In this document: piece after piece, positions 8,899-17,477 of the stretch
How positions within the stretch are numbered: position 1 is the stretch's first letter
Layout of the letters: each line of letters opens with the position of its first letter
Assembly: GCA_025526995.1 (NCBI GenBank)
Contig: JAHLKG010000032.1
Coordinates: forward strand, 1-64,000
DNA from: Powellomyces hirtus
Taxonomy: Eukaryota > Chytridiomycota > Chytridiomycetes > Spizellomycetales > Powellomycetaceae
Reading direction: 5' to 3'
DNA length: 64,000 nt
Translations under genes and position numbers: made by a program
Notes under the pieces: model-generated
The model's input: the letters and a program-made list of their open reading frames with translations, nothing else
What the model was told of the DNA's origin: nothing
Databases searched by the model: none

Positions 8899-11800
8899 TT
8901 GCCACACTCTTTGCACAAGATGGCTGGCGACTCTGACAGCCGAGTGTCCATTGAGAGGTTCACTGGGGAGAACTTTCACCTTTGGAAGTTGAAAATGAAG
9001 ATGCTGTTGATTGAGAAGGGACTTTGGGATGCCATTGACATCAAGGACGGCTCAGGAACTGCCAAGGCCACCAACACAGCATCAGACGACTGGATACGTC
9101 GAGATGAGAGAGCTCTGGCTCTGCTGATCATGTCTTTGAATGATGAGCAATTGATGCATGTTCATGAGGCTGAATCCGCCCTTGAAGCATGGGAAAAGCT
9201 GAGGGAGGTGCATGAGAAGAAGGGGGTTGCCAACAGACACTTCCTGAGACGTCGGTTCCTCACTGTGACAATGGACCCAACTGATTCCATGACCATCCAC
9301 ATCAACAAGATCAAGAGGATGACCCAGGAACTTGCAGCCATCGGAGCTCCCGTTTCTGAGGAGGACCATGTGTTCTCCTTGCTCTCTTCCCTTCCAGAAG
9401 CCTTTGACACCCTTGTGATGACTCTGGAGTCGACCAGTGAGAAGCTGGACTTGGCTTTTGTGACATCCAGGCTGTTGCAGGAGGAAATGAGGCGTGCAGA
9501 TGGAAAGAAGAACTCTGGAAAGGCAGCAAAAGCCTTCTTCACACAAGCTGACACCAAAGGGAATGCTCAGAAGACCAACAAGGCTGGGGGAAAGCCAGAT
9601 TGGAAGAAGGAGGCAGTCTGTCACTACTGCAACAAGAAGGGCCACATCAAGAAGGAATGCCACAAGAGGGCAGCAGACGAGAAGAAGGGCCTAAACCAGG
9701 CCAACTCAACTCAACAGACGCCTGGAGGCTTTGCTTTCACCACCATTGGAACTCAGATGCCATCCCTGACATCCAACACTTGGATTTTGGACTCAGGAGC
9801 CTCTCAGCACATGACTGGCCGCAGAGAGCTGTTTGGGGACTATGAGAAGATGTCTCCTGTCGCCATTGAGATGGCAGACAATCACACATTGGAAGCTGTG
9901 GGGCATGGAACGCTTCACACATGGGTGATCAACACAGAGGGGAAGACAGTGCCCCTGCAAATCCAGAACTGCTGGCACGTCCCCAAGATGACCAAGAACC
10001 TCCTATCACTGGCTCGCCTTGCCAAAGCTGGAGCTTGTTTTGAAGTGGGACCACAGGCTGCTCGGATCATTGCAAAGGATGGGATGGCTTTCCTTGCCAA
10101 AGAGAACCAATTTGTCTACACATTCGAGACAACACATGGGCAGGCAAATGCTGGGATTGCCCACAATGTTGGAAGGGACACAACAAGTCAGGACTTGTCC
10201 CTATGGCATCAGAGACTCGGCCATTTGAACGTTGCAGACATTGGAAGGCTCACCAAGCTTGCCAAGGGCGTTCAAACTAGTGGGAGCTTGAGCATTTGTG
10301 ACACTTGTGCACTCAGCAAAGCAAGCAGAGCGCCATTCCCCAAGGCACAGGCCTCCAGAGCATCAGAGAAGCTGGGATTGATCCACACAGATGTCTGGGG
10401 ACCAGTTGAACCACCCACGATCACTGGATATCGCTATTTTGTCACATTCATTGATGACAAGACAAGATATTTCCATGTTTGCCTTATGAAGACCAAGGGA
10501 GAAGTTGCTAGGCACTATCAGGAGCTGGAAGCAGCACTTGTCCCCCTACATGGAAAGCAGATCAAAGCTGTCAGATCCGACCCAGGAGGCGAGTACATGA
10601 GCAACTTGCTAAGGGACCACTTCAAGGAGAAGGGCACACAGCATCAGAGGAGTTCAGTAAATACTCCACAGCAAAATGGTGTTGCTGAACGAGCCAACCG
10701 TACCCTTGTGGAGATGGGGAGATGTTTGTTGAAGCAGTCAGGCTTGGACAAGCGTTTCTGGGGAGAAGCAATCATGACAGCAGTCTATCTGAGGAACAGA
10801 TCTCCCACTGTTGCATGCCCCAAGACGCCTTATGAGATGTTCCTTGGTATCCCACCATCTCTGGGATATTTGAGGACGTTTGGATGCATTGCCTATGCCT
10901 ACATTCAACCCAACAAGCGCCAGAAGCTGGATGATGCTGCTGTCAAGTGCATCATGCTGGGGTATAGCTCCCACAGCAAGGAATACCGGCTTATGGACAT
11001 ACAGACTAAGAAGATCCTGTTCTCCAGAAGTGTCAAATTCGATGAGAAGAGCTTCATTCCATCCCTCCAGTCTGCTCAGACGCCCCAAGTGCCTGCTGAG
11101 AGCCTGGAAGTGGGAATTGGGCCCGAAATGAAGCTGCAGGATGTCAGTGACGAGCTGCAGGATGTCAGTGACGAGCTGCAGGATGTCAGTAACGGCTCTG
11201 AGGACACAGACATGTCAGAGGGAGAGGAGAACATGAGGGAACGGACCCCTGAGCCGTCCTCTGACTATGAGAGTGCTGCAGAGCCTTCTCCAACCCCCAA
11301 AAGACTCAGGAAGCCGCCAGGAGAGTGGTGGAAGGCTTCAAGCAACGCTGCAAACGTTGCTGCAGTTGCCTATGCTGTCTCCTTTGTCTCAAACGAGCCC
11401 ACAAGCTACAAGGAGAGCCAGACCATGCCAGATGCTTCACAATGGCGTCAGGCTGCTCAGGAAGAGATGGATGCTCTTGCCAAGAATGGGACATGGCAAC
11501 TTGTGGATCTGCCAACGGGCAGAAAAGCTATTGGATGCAAGTGGGTCTTCAAACGAAAGCTGAAGGACACAGGAGAGCTTGACAGATACAAGGCAAGACT
11601 TGTTGCCAAGGGATTCTCTCAGAGAGAGGGATTGGACTATCAGGAGACGTTTGCTCCTGTTGCCAAGTTTGGTCCCATGAGACTGCTGTTCTCCATCATT
11701 GCCACAGATGACTTGGAGGCACATCAGATGGACGTGAAGACAGCATTCTTGCAAGGGGATCTGGACTATGTGATCTACATGCGCCAACCGGAGGGCTTTG

Positions 11801-12972
11801 AGGATTCCAAGCATCCAGGACGGGTCTGCAAGCTTGGGAGACCCCTCTACGGCCTCAAGCAATCAGCAAGGCGCTTCAACCACAAGATAGACCACAAACT
11901 GAAGTCTATGGGCTTTGTGCAGTCGACTGCAGAGCCTTGCATGTACTACAGGAGTCAGAATGGGACAACAGAGTACATTCTGATCTATGTGGACGACCTC
12001 ATTGTGGCCTCATCAAGCAAGGAACAGCTGGGGGATGTCAAGAAGGAGCTGAGACGAGCTTTTGAGATGACAGACCTTGGAGAGCTGAATTACTTCCTTG
12101 GGATTCACATCAGACGGAGCAGAAGCACCCGCACCATCTGGTTGTCTCAGAAGAAGTATGTTGAAGAGGTCGTTTCGAAATTCAACATGGGAGATGCCAA
12201 GGTTCATGCCACGCCTATGGAACATGGACTGCACCTCAGAAACAACATGGCACCTCAGAATGAGACGGAGGAGCTGGAGATGAGCTCTGTGCCATACAGG
12301 AATGCAGTGGGCAGTTTGATCTATGCCATGCTAGGAACACGCCCTGACATTGCTGCTGCAGTTGGAATTGTGTCCAAGTACCTTGCAAAGCCTGGAAAGG
12401 AGCATTGGAGTGCTGCCAAGCGGATCATCAGATACCTGAAGGGCACAAGCGAACTTGGAATCCTTCTGGGAGGCAAAGAGAATGTCTCTGAGCCTAGGAA
12501 GCTGGTTGGATACTCGGATTCCGACTATGCTGGATGTTTGGACACAAGGAGATCAACCACTGGATTCATCTTCATGTTCAACGGGCCTATCACCTGGCAA
12601 TCCAAGCGGCAGACCACTGTAGCTCTTTCAAGCACGGAAGCAGAGTACATGGCACTAGCCCAGTGCACCAAGGAAGCTGTTTGGCTTCGTCTGCTTGCAG
12701 GGGAGCTTGGATTCAAGCAGGATGGACCCACAATGCTCTTTGAGGACAACCAGGGTGCCATCGCTCTTGCTAAGAACCCGACATTGCATGCCAGCACCAA
12801 ACACATTGAAGTGAGGTACCACTTTATCAGAGAAGCACTAGGACGCTTGGAGATTGCATTAGAGTATCTCTCGACTCAGGACATGGTTGCAGACATCTTG
12901 ACAAAACCACTGGCTAGGGATCAGTTCTTGAAACTGAGGGACGCCTGTGGGATCACAAAACATGTTTCGTGA
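8899..12972 (+). CDS. Copia gag-pol polyprotein (element B)
   Basis: A 1,357-residue single-frame Ty1/copia polyprotein. Gag is at about 1-220; the CCHC zinc knuckle at C241/C244/H249/C254; the aspartic protease at D298 in LDSGA; the pre-integrase region near 439-480; the DD35E integrase core at D498, D561 and E597; an acidic linker with three LQDVS-type repeats; the reverse transcriptase with YVDD at 1030-1033; and RNase H around residue 1207 to the end. All catalytic residues I can place are present, unlike element A. The ATG at 8899 opens the frame after a 258-bp leader. The stop lies just before the purine-rich stretch and 3' LTR. Confidence 0.96.
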   Translation: MPHSLHKMAGDSDSRVSIERFTGENFHLWKLKMKMLLIEKGLWDAIDIKDGSGTAKATNTASDDWIRRDERALALLIMSLNDEQLMHVHEAESALEAWEKLREVHEKKGVANRHFLRRRFLTVTMDPTDSMTIHINKIKRMTQELAAIGAPVSEEDHVFSLLSSLPEAFDTLVMTLESTSEKLDLAFVTSRLLQEEMRRADGKKNSGKAAKAFFTQADTKGNAQKTNKAGGKPDWKKEAVCHYCNKKGHIKKECHKRAADEKKGLNQANSTQQTPGGFAFTTIGTQMPSLTSNTWILDSGASQHMTGRRELFGDYEKMSPVAIEMADNHTLEAVGHGTLHTWVINTEGKTVPLQIQNCWHVPKMTKNLLSLARLAKAGACFEVGPQAARIIAKDGMAFLAKENQFVYTFETTHGQANAGIAHNVGRDTTSQDLSLWHQRLGHLNVADIGRLTKLAKGVQTSGSLSICDTCALSKASRAPFPKAQASRASEKLGLIHTDVWGPVEPPTITGYRYFVTFIDDKTRYFHVCLMKTKGEVARHYQELEAALVPLHGKQIKAVRSDPGGEYMSNLLRDHFKEKGTQHQRSSVNTPQQNGVAERANRTLVEMGRCLLKQSGLDKRFWGEAIMTAVYLRNRSPTVACPKTPYEMFLGIPPSLGYLRTFGCIAYAYIQPNKRQKLDDAAVKCIMLGYSSHSKEYRLMDIQTKKILFSRSVKFDEKSFIPSLQSAQTPQVPAESLEVGIGPEMKLQDVSDELQDVSDELQDVSNGSEDTDMSEGEENMRERTPEPSSDYESAAEPSPTPKRLRKPPGEWWKASSNAANVAAVAYAVSFVSNEPTSYKESQTMPDASQWRQAAQEEMDALAKNGTWQLVDLPTGRKAIGCKWVFKRKLKDTGELDRYKARLVAKGFSQREGLDYQETFAPVAKFGPMRLLFSIIATDDLEAHQMDVKTAFLQGDLDYVIYMRQPEGFEDSKHPGRVCKLGRPLYGLKQSARRFNHKIDHKLKSMGFVQSTAEPCMYYRSQNGTTEYILIYVDDLIVASSSKEQLGDVKKELRRAFEMTDLGELNYFLGIHIRRSRSTRTIWLSQKKYVEEVVSKFNMGDAKVHATPMEHGLHLRNNMAPQNETEELEMSSVPYRNAVGSLIYAMLGTRPDIAAAVGIVSKYLAKPGKEHWSAAKRIIRYLKGTSELGILLGGKENVSEPRKLVGYSDSDYAGCLDTRRSTTGFIFMFNGPITWQSKRQTTVALSSTEAEYMALAQCTKEAVWLRLLAGELGFKQDGPTMLFEDNQGAIALAKNPTLHASTKHIEVRYHFIREALGRLEIALEYLSTQDMVADILTKPLARDQFLKLRDACGITKHVS

Positions 12973-12979
12973 GTGGGAG

Positions 12980-13479
12980 TGTTGGAATCTACCTGTGGGC
13001 GCCTCTGGGAGGACTTAGAGCACACGGGACATGTGGGAGGACATCCACTTGTGTCTAGAATGGTCTGGAATGGTCCAGAATGGTCTAGAACGATCCAGAA
13101 TAGCTGGAGAGGGCCTGGGAAGGCCTAGAACACGTCTGGAGCGCTGATAGAAGCGCCAAGAAAAGGCAAAAAGACACCCTGTGATTGGGAACAATACTAG
13201 GCCAGGCCAGGGCCGTCTTGGCCAAGCTAGGGCACAGTTAGATTGTCACTACACATGTACTATGATCCAAATTGTTATTAAAGGACGCCCTCTGGGCATC
13301 CCCAACCAATATAATAACAGTCCAACACACTCTACTTGTCTAGTACACTCTGCCAAACACTACAGGCGACCTTCCCTACCTTGGGAAGCACCTTCAGACC
13401 CTCTGCAAGTCTTGACAACAACCTAGCAACCTATCTGGTATGCTGAGTTCCTGTTTGTAGATGTCAAGACGTCTCAACA
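12980..13479 (+). repeat. 3' LTR of copia element B
   Basis: 500 bp, matching 8141-8640 except for the base corresponding to 8631. Followed at once by ATCCA, the second target duplication, and then by element C gag. Confidence 0.95.
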
Positions 13480-13676
13480 ATCCAGTCGTCTGATGCTGTG
13501 TTGGTGGCCTTGGCAGTTCCTGAGCCGTCCTTGATGTCAATGGCATCCCAAAGTCCCTTCTCAATCAACAGCATCTTCATTTTCAACTTCCAAAGGTGAA
13601 AGTTCTCCCCAGTGAACCTCTCAATGGACACTCGGCTGTCAGAGTCGCCAGCCATCTTGTGCAAAGAGTGTGGCAA
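13480..13676 (-). pseudogene. Element C gag, N-terminal fragment
   Basis: Encodes the first 66 residues of copia gag on the minus strand, from MPHSLHKMAG to the DDWI where element B is inserted. The continuation (RRDERAL) is at 8140 and below. The leader is at 13677-13934 and the minus-strand primer site abuts the LTR at 13935. Confidence 0.92.
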
Positions 13677-13934
13677 AATGGGATAGTCCCGGTGTTCAAC
13701 CGCAAGTGGTCAGAACCTGCTCCAGAAAATCCACTCCAGTCCAGTCCAGTCCAGACAATAGCTCGTTTGATGGTCAGACGCAGGTGTCCTATGCCTGCTA
13801 TCTAGGCTTCTCGAGTGCTCAAACAGTTCTCCAAGTCCTCAGCAGCACCAGTGATAGGCACAGTGACGTGTTTCCCAGATAGGGATAGAGGTGGAGTCAG
13901 TAATGTTCAGACAGCTGTGTCAGGGCTCATAACC

Positions 13935-14434
13935 TGTTGAGACGTCTTGACATCTACAAACAGGAACTCAGCATACCAGATAGGTTGCTAGGTTGTTGTC
14001 AAGACTTGCAGAGGGTCTGAAGGTGCTTCCCAAGGTAGGGAAGGTCGCCTGTAGTGTTTGGCAGAGTGTACTAGACAAGTAGAGTGTGTTGGACTGTTAT
14101 TATATTGGTTGGGGATGCCCAGAGGGCGTCCTTTAATAACAATTTGGATCATAGTACATGTGTAGTGACAATCTAACTGTGCCCTAGCTTGGCCAAGACG
14201 GCCCTGGCCTGGCCTAGTATTGTTCCCAATCACAGGGTGTCTTTTTGCCTTTTCTTGGCGCTTCTATCAGCGCTCCAGACGTGTTCTAGGCCTTCCCAGG
14301 CCCTCTCCAGCTATTCTGGATCGTTCTAGACCATTCTGGACCATTCCAGACCATTCTAGACACAAGTGGATGTCCTCCCACATGTCCCGTGTGCTCTAAG
14401 TCCTCCCAGAGGCGCCCACAGGTAGATTCCAACA
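13935..14434 (-). repeat. 5' LTR of copia element C
   Basis: 500 bp, closely matching the other copia LTRs. It marks the right edge of the nested copia cluster. GTCTC (14435-14439) is the expected target duplication, but its partner is outside the window. Confidence 0.93.
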
Positions 14435-14814
14435 GTCTCAGGGCTCATAACCTATTGGAGATATGGGCACTTCCAGTACTTTATTGGAATTGCAGAGGAT
14501 TGGCCGAATTGGATGCAGCCTCCAGTATACTTTGTAAAGGGGGGTTACAGAGCTCTTCTGTGATGCAGTTGACAATGTAGCATTGTCAGATGCACGGAGA
14601 TGTAATGTATGTGAATGTACTTTATGTCTTAAAGTCTTATCGGTAATGTCTCGCTTCGAGCGTTCTAATCTACTTTTTCTCCAATCACGTGATCACATGT
14701 GATCCAATTCAGCTTTTAGCGTTACCGGTATGGCGGTCACGCGTTCTAGTTGGAGAATCCAAGTAAGGATCTAATGTGAGGACCAAACGTTGAGTACGCA
14801 AGTCTCAACATTCC
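14435..14814. other. Intergenic stretch between copia cluster and gypsy element E2
   Basis: No gene recognised. It starts GTCTCAGGGCTCATAACC, which repeats the copia primer-site sequence (CAGGGCTCATAACC) in the orientation of a minus-strand copia element, but is followed by TATTGGAGATA, not by the LTR end seen here. The remainder is AT-rich and unique in the window. Confidence 0.5.
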
Positions 14815-15479
14815 AATATGTGTACCTCAAAAACGCCGGTTATCTCACCCTTCTTCATCAAGCGTTTCCATTGTTTGGCCATAAAGATCCCTTCCGCGTT
14901 GAGCTCTGGCTTTGCTGGGTGGAACCTGCGGGGTCGTATCTCCCGTGGGGTGAGCAAGCGGGCAGCGCATGCGGACGGTGCTTCCCAATGGCAATTAGTC
15001 AATTTGGCTCGAAGGCTGAGGATCTGGCTCTCGTGGTAAATCGTCATTGTTGGGAAGCCTTCTTGATTGAAAAGCCCTCGGACGTCCAATCCCAATATGA
15101 ACGGCAAGCCAAGTATGACATTGACCCTGATTGGTGTGACCATGAATGGTACGGTGTCTTCCCGGTAGGTAATCTTCTCCTCAGTGAACACCAAGAGGTC
15201 CCCACAGGTCATCTTCGTTGCACCGTAGTTTCCCGCCCTGTCACCCCACCGGTCCTCCAGTGGAGTTGGAGAGGTGTAGGTCCGGAGGCCGTGCTTGGCT
15301 GCCCAAGTGTCGCTGATGATCAGGGTGTTACACCCGGTATCGATTAGGATGCGGGCAAAGTGCCCTTGTATCTTCCCATGAACCACAAATGTCTTCCTGT
15401 GGATGCGGGGTCCCGGCCTGTCTGTGGGGATCTTGTCTTGCCTCCGGGGTTGGGGTACTGAGATGGTGCAAACATTCAA
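14815..15479 (-). pseudogene. E2 retropepsin and start of pol (fragment)
   Basis: Encodes a gypsy-type aspartic protease: the flap and core region has ILIDTGCNTLIISD with the catalytic Asp, followed by VILGLPFILG, and then the linker leading toward reverse transcriptase (QWKRLMKKGEITGVFEVH). Reverse transcriptase, RNase H and integrase are absent. Compared with F1 and F2, this copy has one extra T near 15475, which places the protease in the same frame as the end of gag. Confidence 0.85.
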
Positions 15480-15813
15480 GCACCTGGGGCAAAAATCCGA
15501 GCTGTTGACTGAGCCCCCGTCACTGACAGTGTCGTCCCCGGACTCCTCGGTGATCTCTACAGGGGCGGCAAACGTCCTGTGCTCACCGGTCTTACCTTTG
15601 CTTGCTGAACACTCACAGGCGTAGTGCCCCTTGCCTCCGCAAATGAAGCATTTGTTGCGTTCACTACGTTAGTCATAGGTGATGCGCTCGCGGTTTGAGA
15701 TTCCTTGGTGGTTGTCCATACCACGCGTGGGACGACCTGAGCCATAGGGGGTGTGGCATCCCCTTTCTCGTGCTTGATAGTTTCCTCGATGTACCTGAGC
15801 CAGCTGGACTGCA
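15480..15813 (-). pseudogene. E2 gag C-terminal fragment
   Basis: Contains a CCHC zinc-knuckle remnant (CFICGGKGHYA) and the FAAPVEIT stretch shared with the intact gag of F1. An in-frame TAA at about 15670, just upstream of the knuckle, shows decay. It is cut at its N-terminal side by element G; the other part of gag is at 21843-22722. Confidence 0.8.
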
Positions 15814-16089
15814 TGTCGGGGAAACCTCATATTCTTGTATGTTTCGTGATTTTCTGATTACGTTATACACGATCCTTTGTTCGGGCTGGCCACCCGTTCA
15901 TCGGTGATACACATGACTCCTGACTCATAGGCAATAAAGCGCCTCACGGATAAATTATGTGCGCCACCCTGACACGCATTATATAAAGCTGTCAGCCGTT
16001 GGTCGCCCTTCTCCGCTCGTTACCTTACAACACACGATAATACACACTATTGATTACCATCAACTATCAAAGCTTCCTTTGACGTTACA
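15814..16089 (+). repeat. 5' LTR of gypsy element G
   Basis: 276 bp, with a TATATAAAG promoter-like box near 15980. It ends GACGTTACA, next to the primer site. Confidence 0.93.
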
Positions 16090-16104
16090 TGGTAGCACCA
16101 CCCC
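16090..16104 (+). other. Gypsy G primer-binding site
   Basis: TGGTAGCACCACCCC begins right after the LTR. It resembles the complement of an initiator tRNA-Met 3' end (yeast: TGGTAGCGCC) with one mismatch in ten bases. Element E2/F1/F2 use the same 15 bases. Confidence 0.65.
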
Positions 16105-16144
16105 ACACTAACACCATCAACCACGATCACTCCAATTGAACAAC

Positions 16145-17383
16145 ATGCCCCCTGCACTCACCGCCGCTCAACAAGCTGCTATCGTTGCTGCCGTTACAGC
16201 CGGTGTTATCGCCGCTGCTCCTGTCGTTGCTGCTGCAGCTCCCGCTCGCCCCAATCAAGCTAAGACTCTTCTCGACGCACAAAAGGCCAAGCTCTCCGAA
16301 TACAATGGCACCAAGTCTGCTAAGAAGATAGAGGAGTTTTTGACTTCCCACAGTAACTTTTATTGGGCTCTTGCTACTCCTGCCATTCCTGCCGTCGTCG
16401 GTCCTCCTCCTGTTCCCACAGTTCCTGCCGTACCATTGCCCATGGCCGATTACGTTGGCACACTCCAATCCTATCTCAAGGGTACTGCTCTCGAGTGGTA
16501 CAACACGACTTCCGCTGCAGGTCCACCTGCTACATGGGTAGCGTTCCAAACAGCCCTCATTACCGAGTTCTTCCCTCGCAATCTTTGCAATGCAATCGAA
16601 CTCAGATTGACCAATCTCGCTCTCGGAAATTCACTTGAAGAATTTGTCACGAAGTTCCAAGATGAATGTCATGAACTTGATGCTGCTTTGTGTCTTGACC
16701 CTACACAAGCTACTATTCCTGCTGCTGACATTATTCGTATCTTTAAAGCAGATCTCCTTAAGAACCCTATCATCGGTCACTATTTATATAATGCGATCAA
16801 TACTTTCGAAATTAACCAAAACCTCGCCGCCGCAGCTGCTGCACACATTACCATTCAACAAGCTATAGAAGCTGCTCAACAAGCTTTTGTAGTTCATGGA
16901 TTTTCTGACAATAACCCTCTTAACACATCTTCTCGTGGACGCGGCGGATCTGGTTGCGGTCGTGGAAACGGTCGTGGCCGAGGCGGTCGAGACGGCCAAC
17001 AACGATATAGTCCTTATTCCAGCCCGCAAATAACCGGAATAGATCAAGACACTGATAATCTTACGGACGACTTCAACAACCTCAACCTCATTCCATATCC
17101 ACCTGGTGTCAGTCGCAACCTCATTACCTACAGGCCATTGTACAATTATCCTAGACAAGGTTACCAACCGAGAGGCCGCGGTCAACGACGTCAAGCACCG
17201 ACAACTCCTTGCCCAATTTGCAATCGTATGGGACGCTGGTCCGCTGACTGCTGGTATAATACTGGAAATCAACAACATGGTAACCGACACGGTGGCTCCG
17301 GACAACGAGGTCGTGGAAATGGTCGCGGCCGAGGCGGTCGTAGCCAATCCAATCAAATCAAAACCAAGCGCAAGGAATGGTGA
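16145..17383 (+). CDS. Gypsy G gag protein
   Basis: A gag-like protein of 412 residues from the ATG at 16145. An Ala-rich N-terminus is followed by a retrotransposon gag domain (LQSYLKGTALEWYN and FLTNLALGNS-like motifs, about residues 100-190), two RGRG-rich basic tracts, and a C-terminal knuckle CPICNRMGRWSADC. The knuckle keeps three Cys but has Arg where His is expected, so it may not bind zinc. The frame is open. It ends in TGA 94 bp before the pol ATG, and an in-frame TAA precedes pol, so expression of pol from a gag fusion is unclear. Confidence 0.85.
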   Translation: MPPALTAAQQAAIVAAVTAGVIAAAPVVAAAAPARPNQAKTLLDAQKAKLSEYNGTKSAKKIEEFLTSHSNFYWALATPAIPAVVGPPPVPTVPAVPLPMADYVGTLQSYLKGTALEWYNTTSAAGPPATWVAFQTALITEFFPRNLCNAIELRLTNLALGNSLEEFVTKFQDECHELDAALCLDPTQATIPAADIIRIFKADLLKNPIIGHYLYNAINTFEINQNLAAAAAAHITIQQAIEAAQQAFVVHGFSDNNPLNTSSRGRGGSGCGRGNGRGRGGRDGQQRYSPYSSPQITGIDQDTDNLTDDFNNLNLIPYPPGVSRNLITYRPLYNYPRQGYQPRGRGQRRQAPTTPCPICNRMGRWSADCWYNTGNQQHGNRHGGSGQRGRGNGRGRGGRSQSNQIKTKRKEW

Positions 17384-17477
17384 ATGACAACACAATGCAG
17401 AATCAGTTAAATCAAATTGTCACGCCGCAAGTGCAAGCGGCCATCCAAAGCGCAGTCGATGTCCCTAATGCTCAACA

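Larger units (their letters stand above)
8141..13479 (+). mobile_element. Complete Ty1/copia element B
   Basis: A 5,339-bp element with LTRs at 8141-8640 and 12980-13479. I found one difference between them (T at 8631, C at 13470). The target duplication ATCCA is at 8136-8140 and 13480-13484. The internal region has a primer site directly after the 5' LTR, a leader, one gag-pol frame and a short purine-rich stretch (GAGTGGGAG) before the 3' LTR. It is inserted in the opposite orientation into element C's gag. Near-identical LTRs and an intact frame mean it is young and possibly active. Confidence 0.96.
234..14434 (-). mobile_element. Ty1/copia element C, split by three insertions of its own family
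   Basis: Element C is read on the minus strand. Its visible pieces are 234-1038 (reverse transcriptase side of pol), 6378-8140 (integrase, protease and most of gag), 13480-13934 (start of gag and leader) and its 5' LTR at 13935-14434. Removing A (1039-6377, duplication GGGAT) and B (8141-13479, duplication ATCCA) joins the pieces into one copia reading frame, because the sequence on either side of each insertion matches continuous sequence in A and B. The rest of pol and the 3' LTR lie beyond element D, left of the window. Confidence 0.92.
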
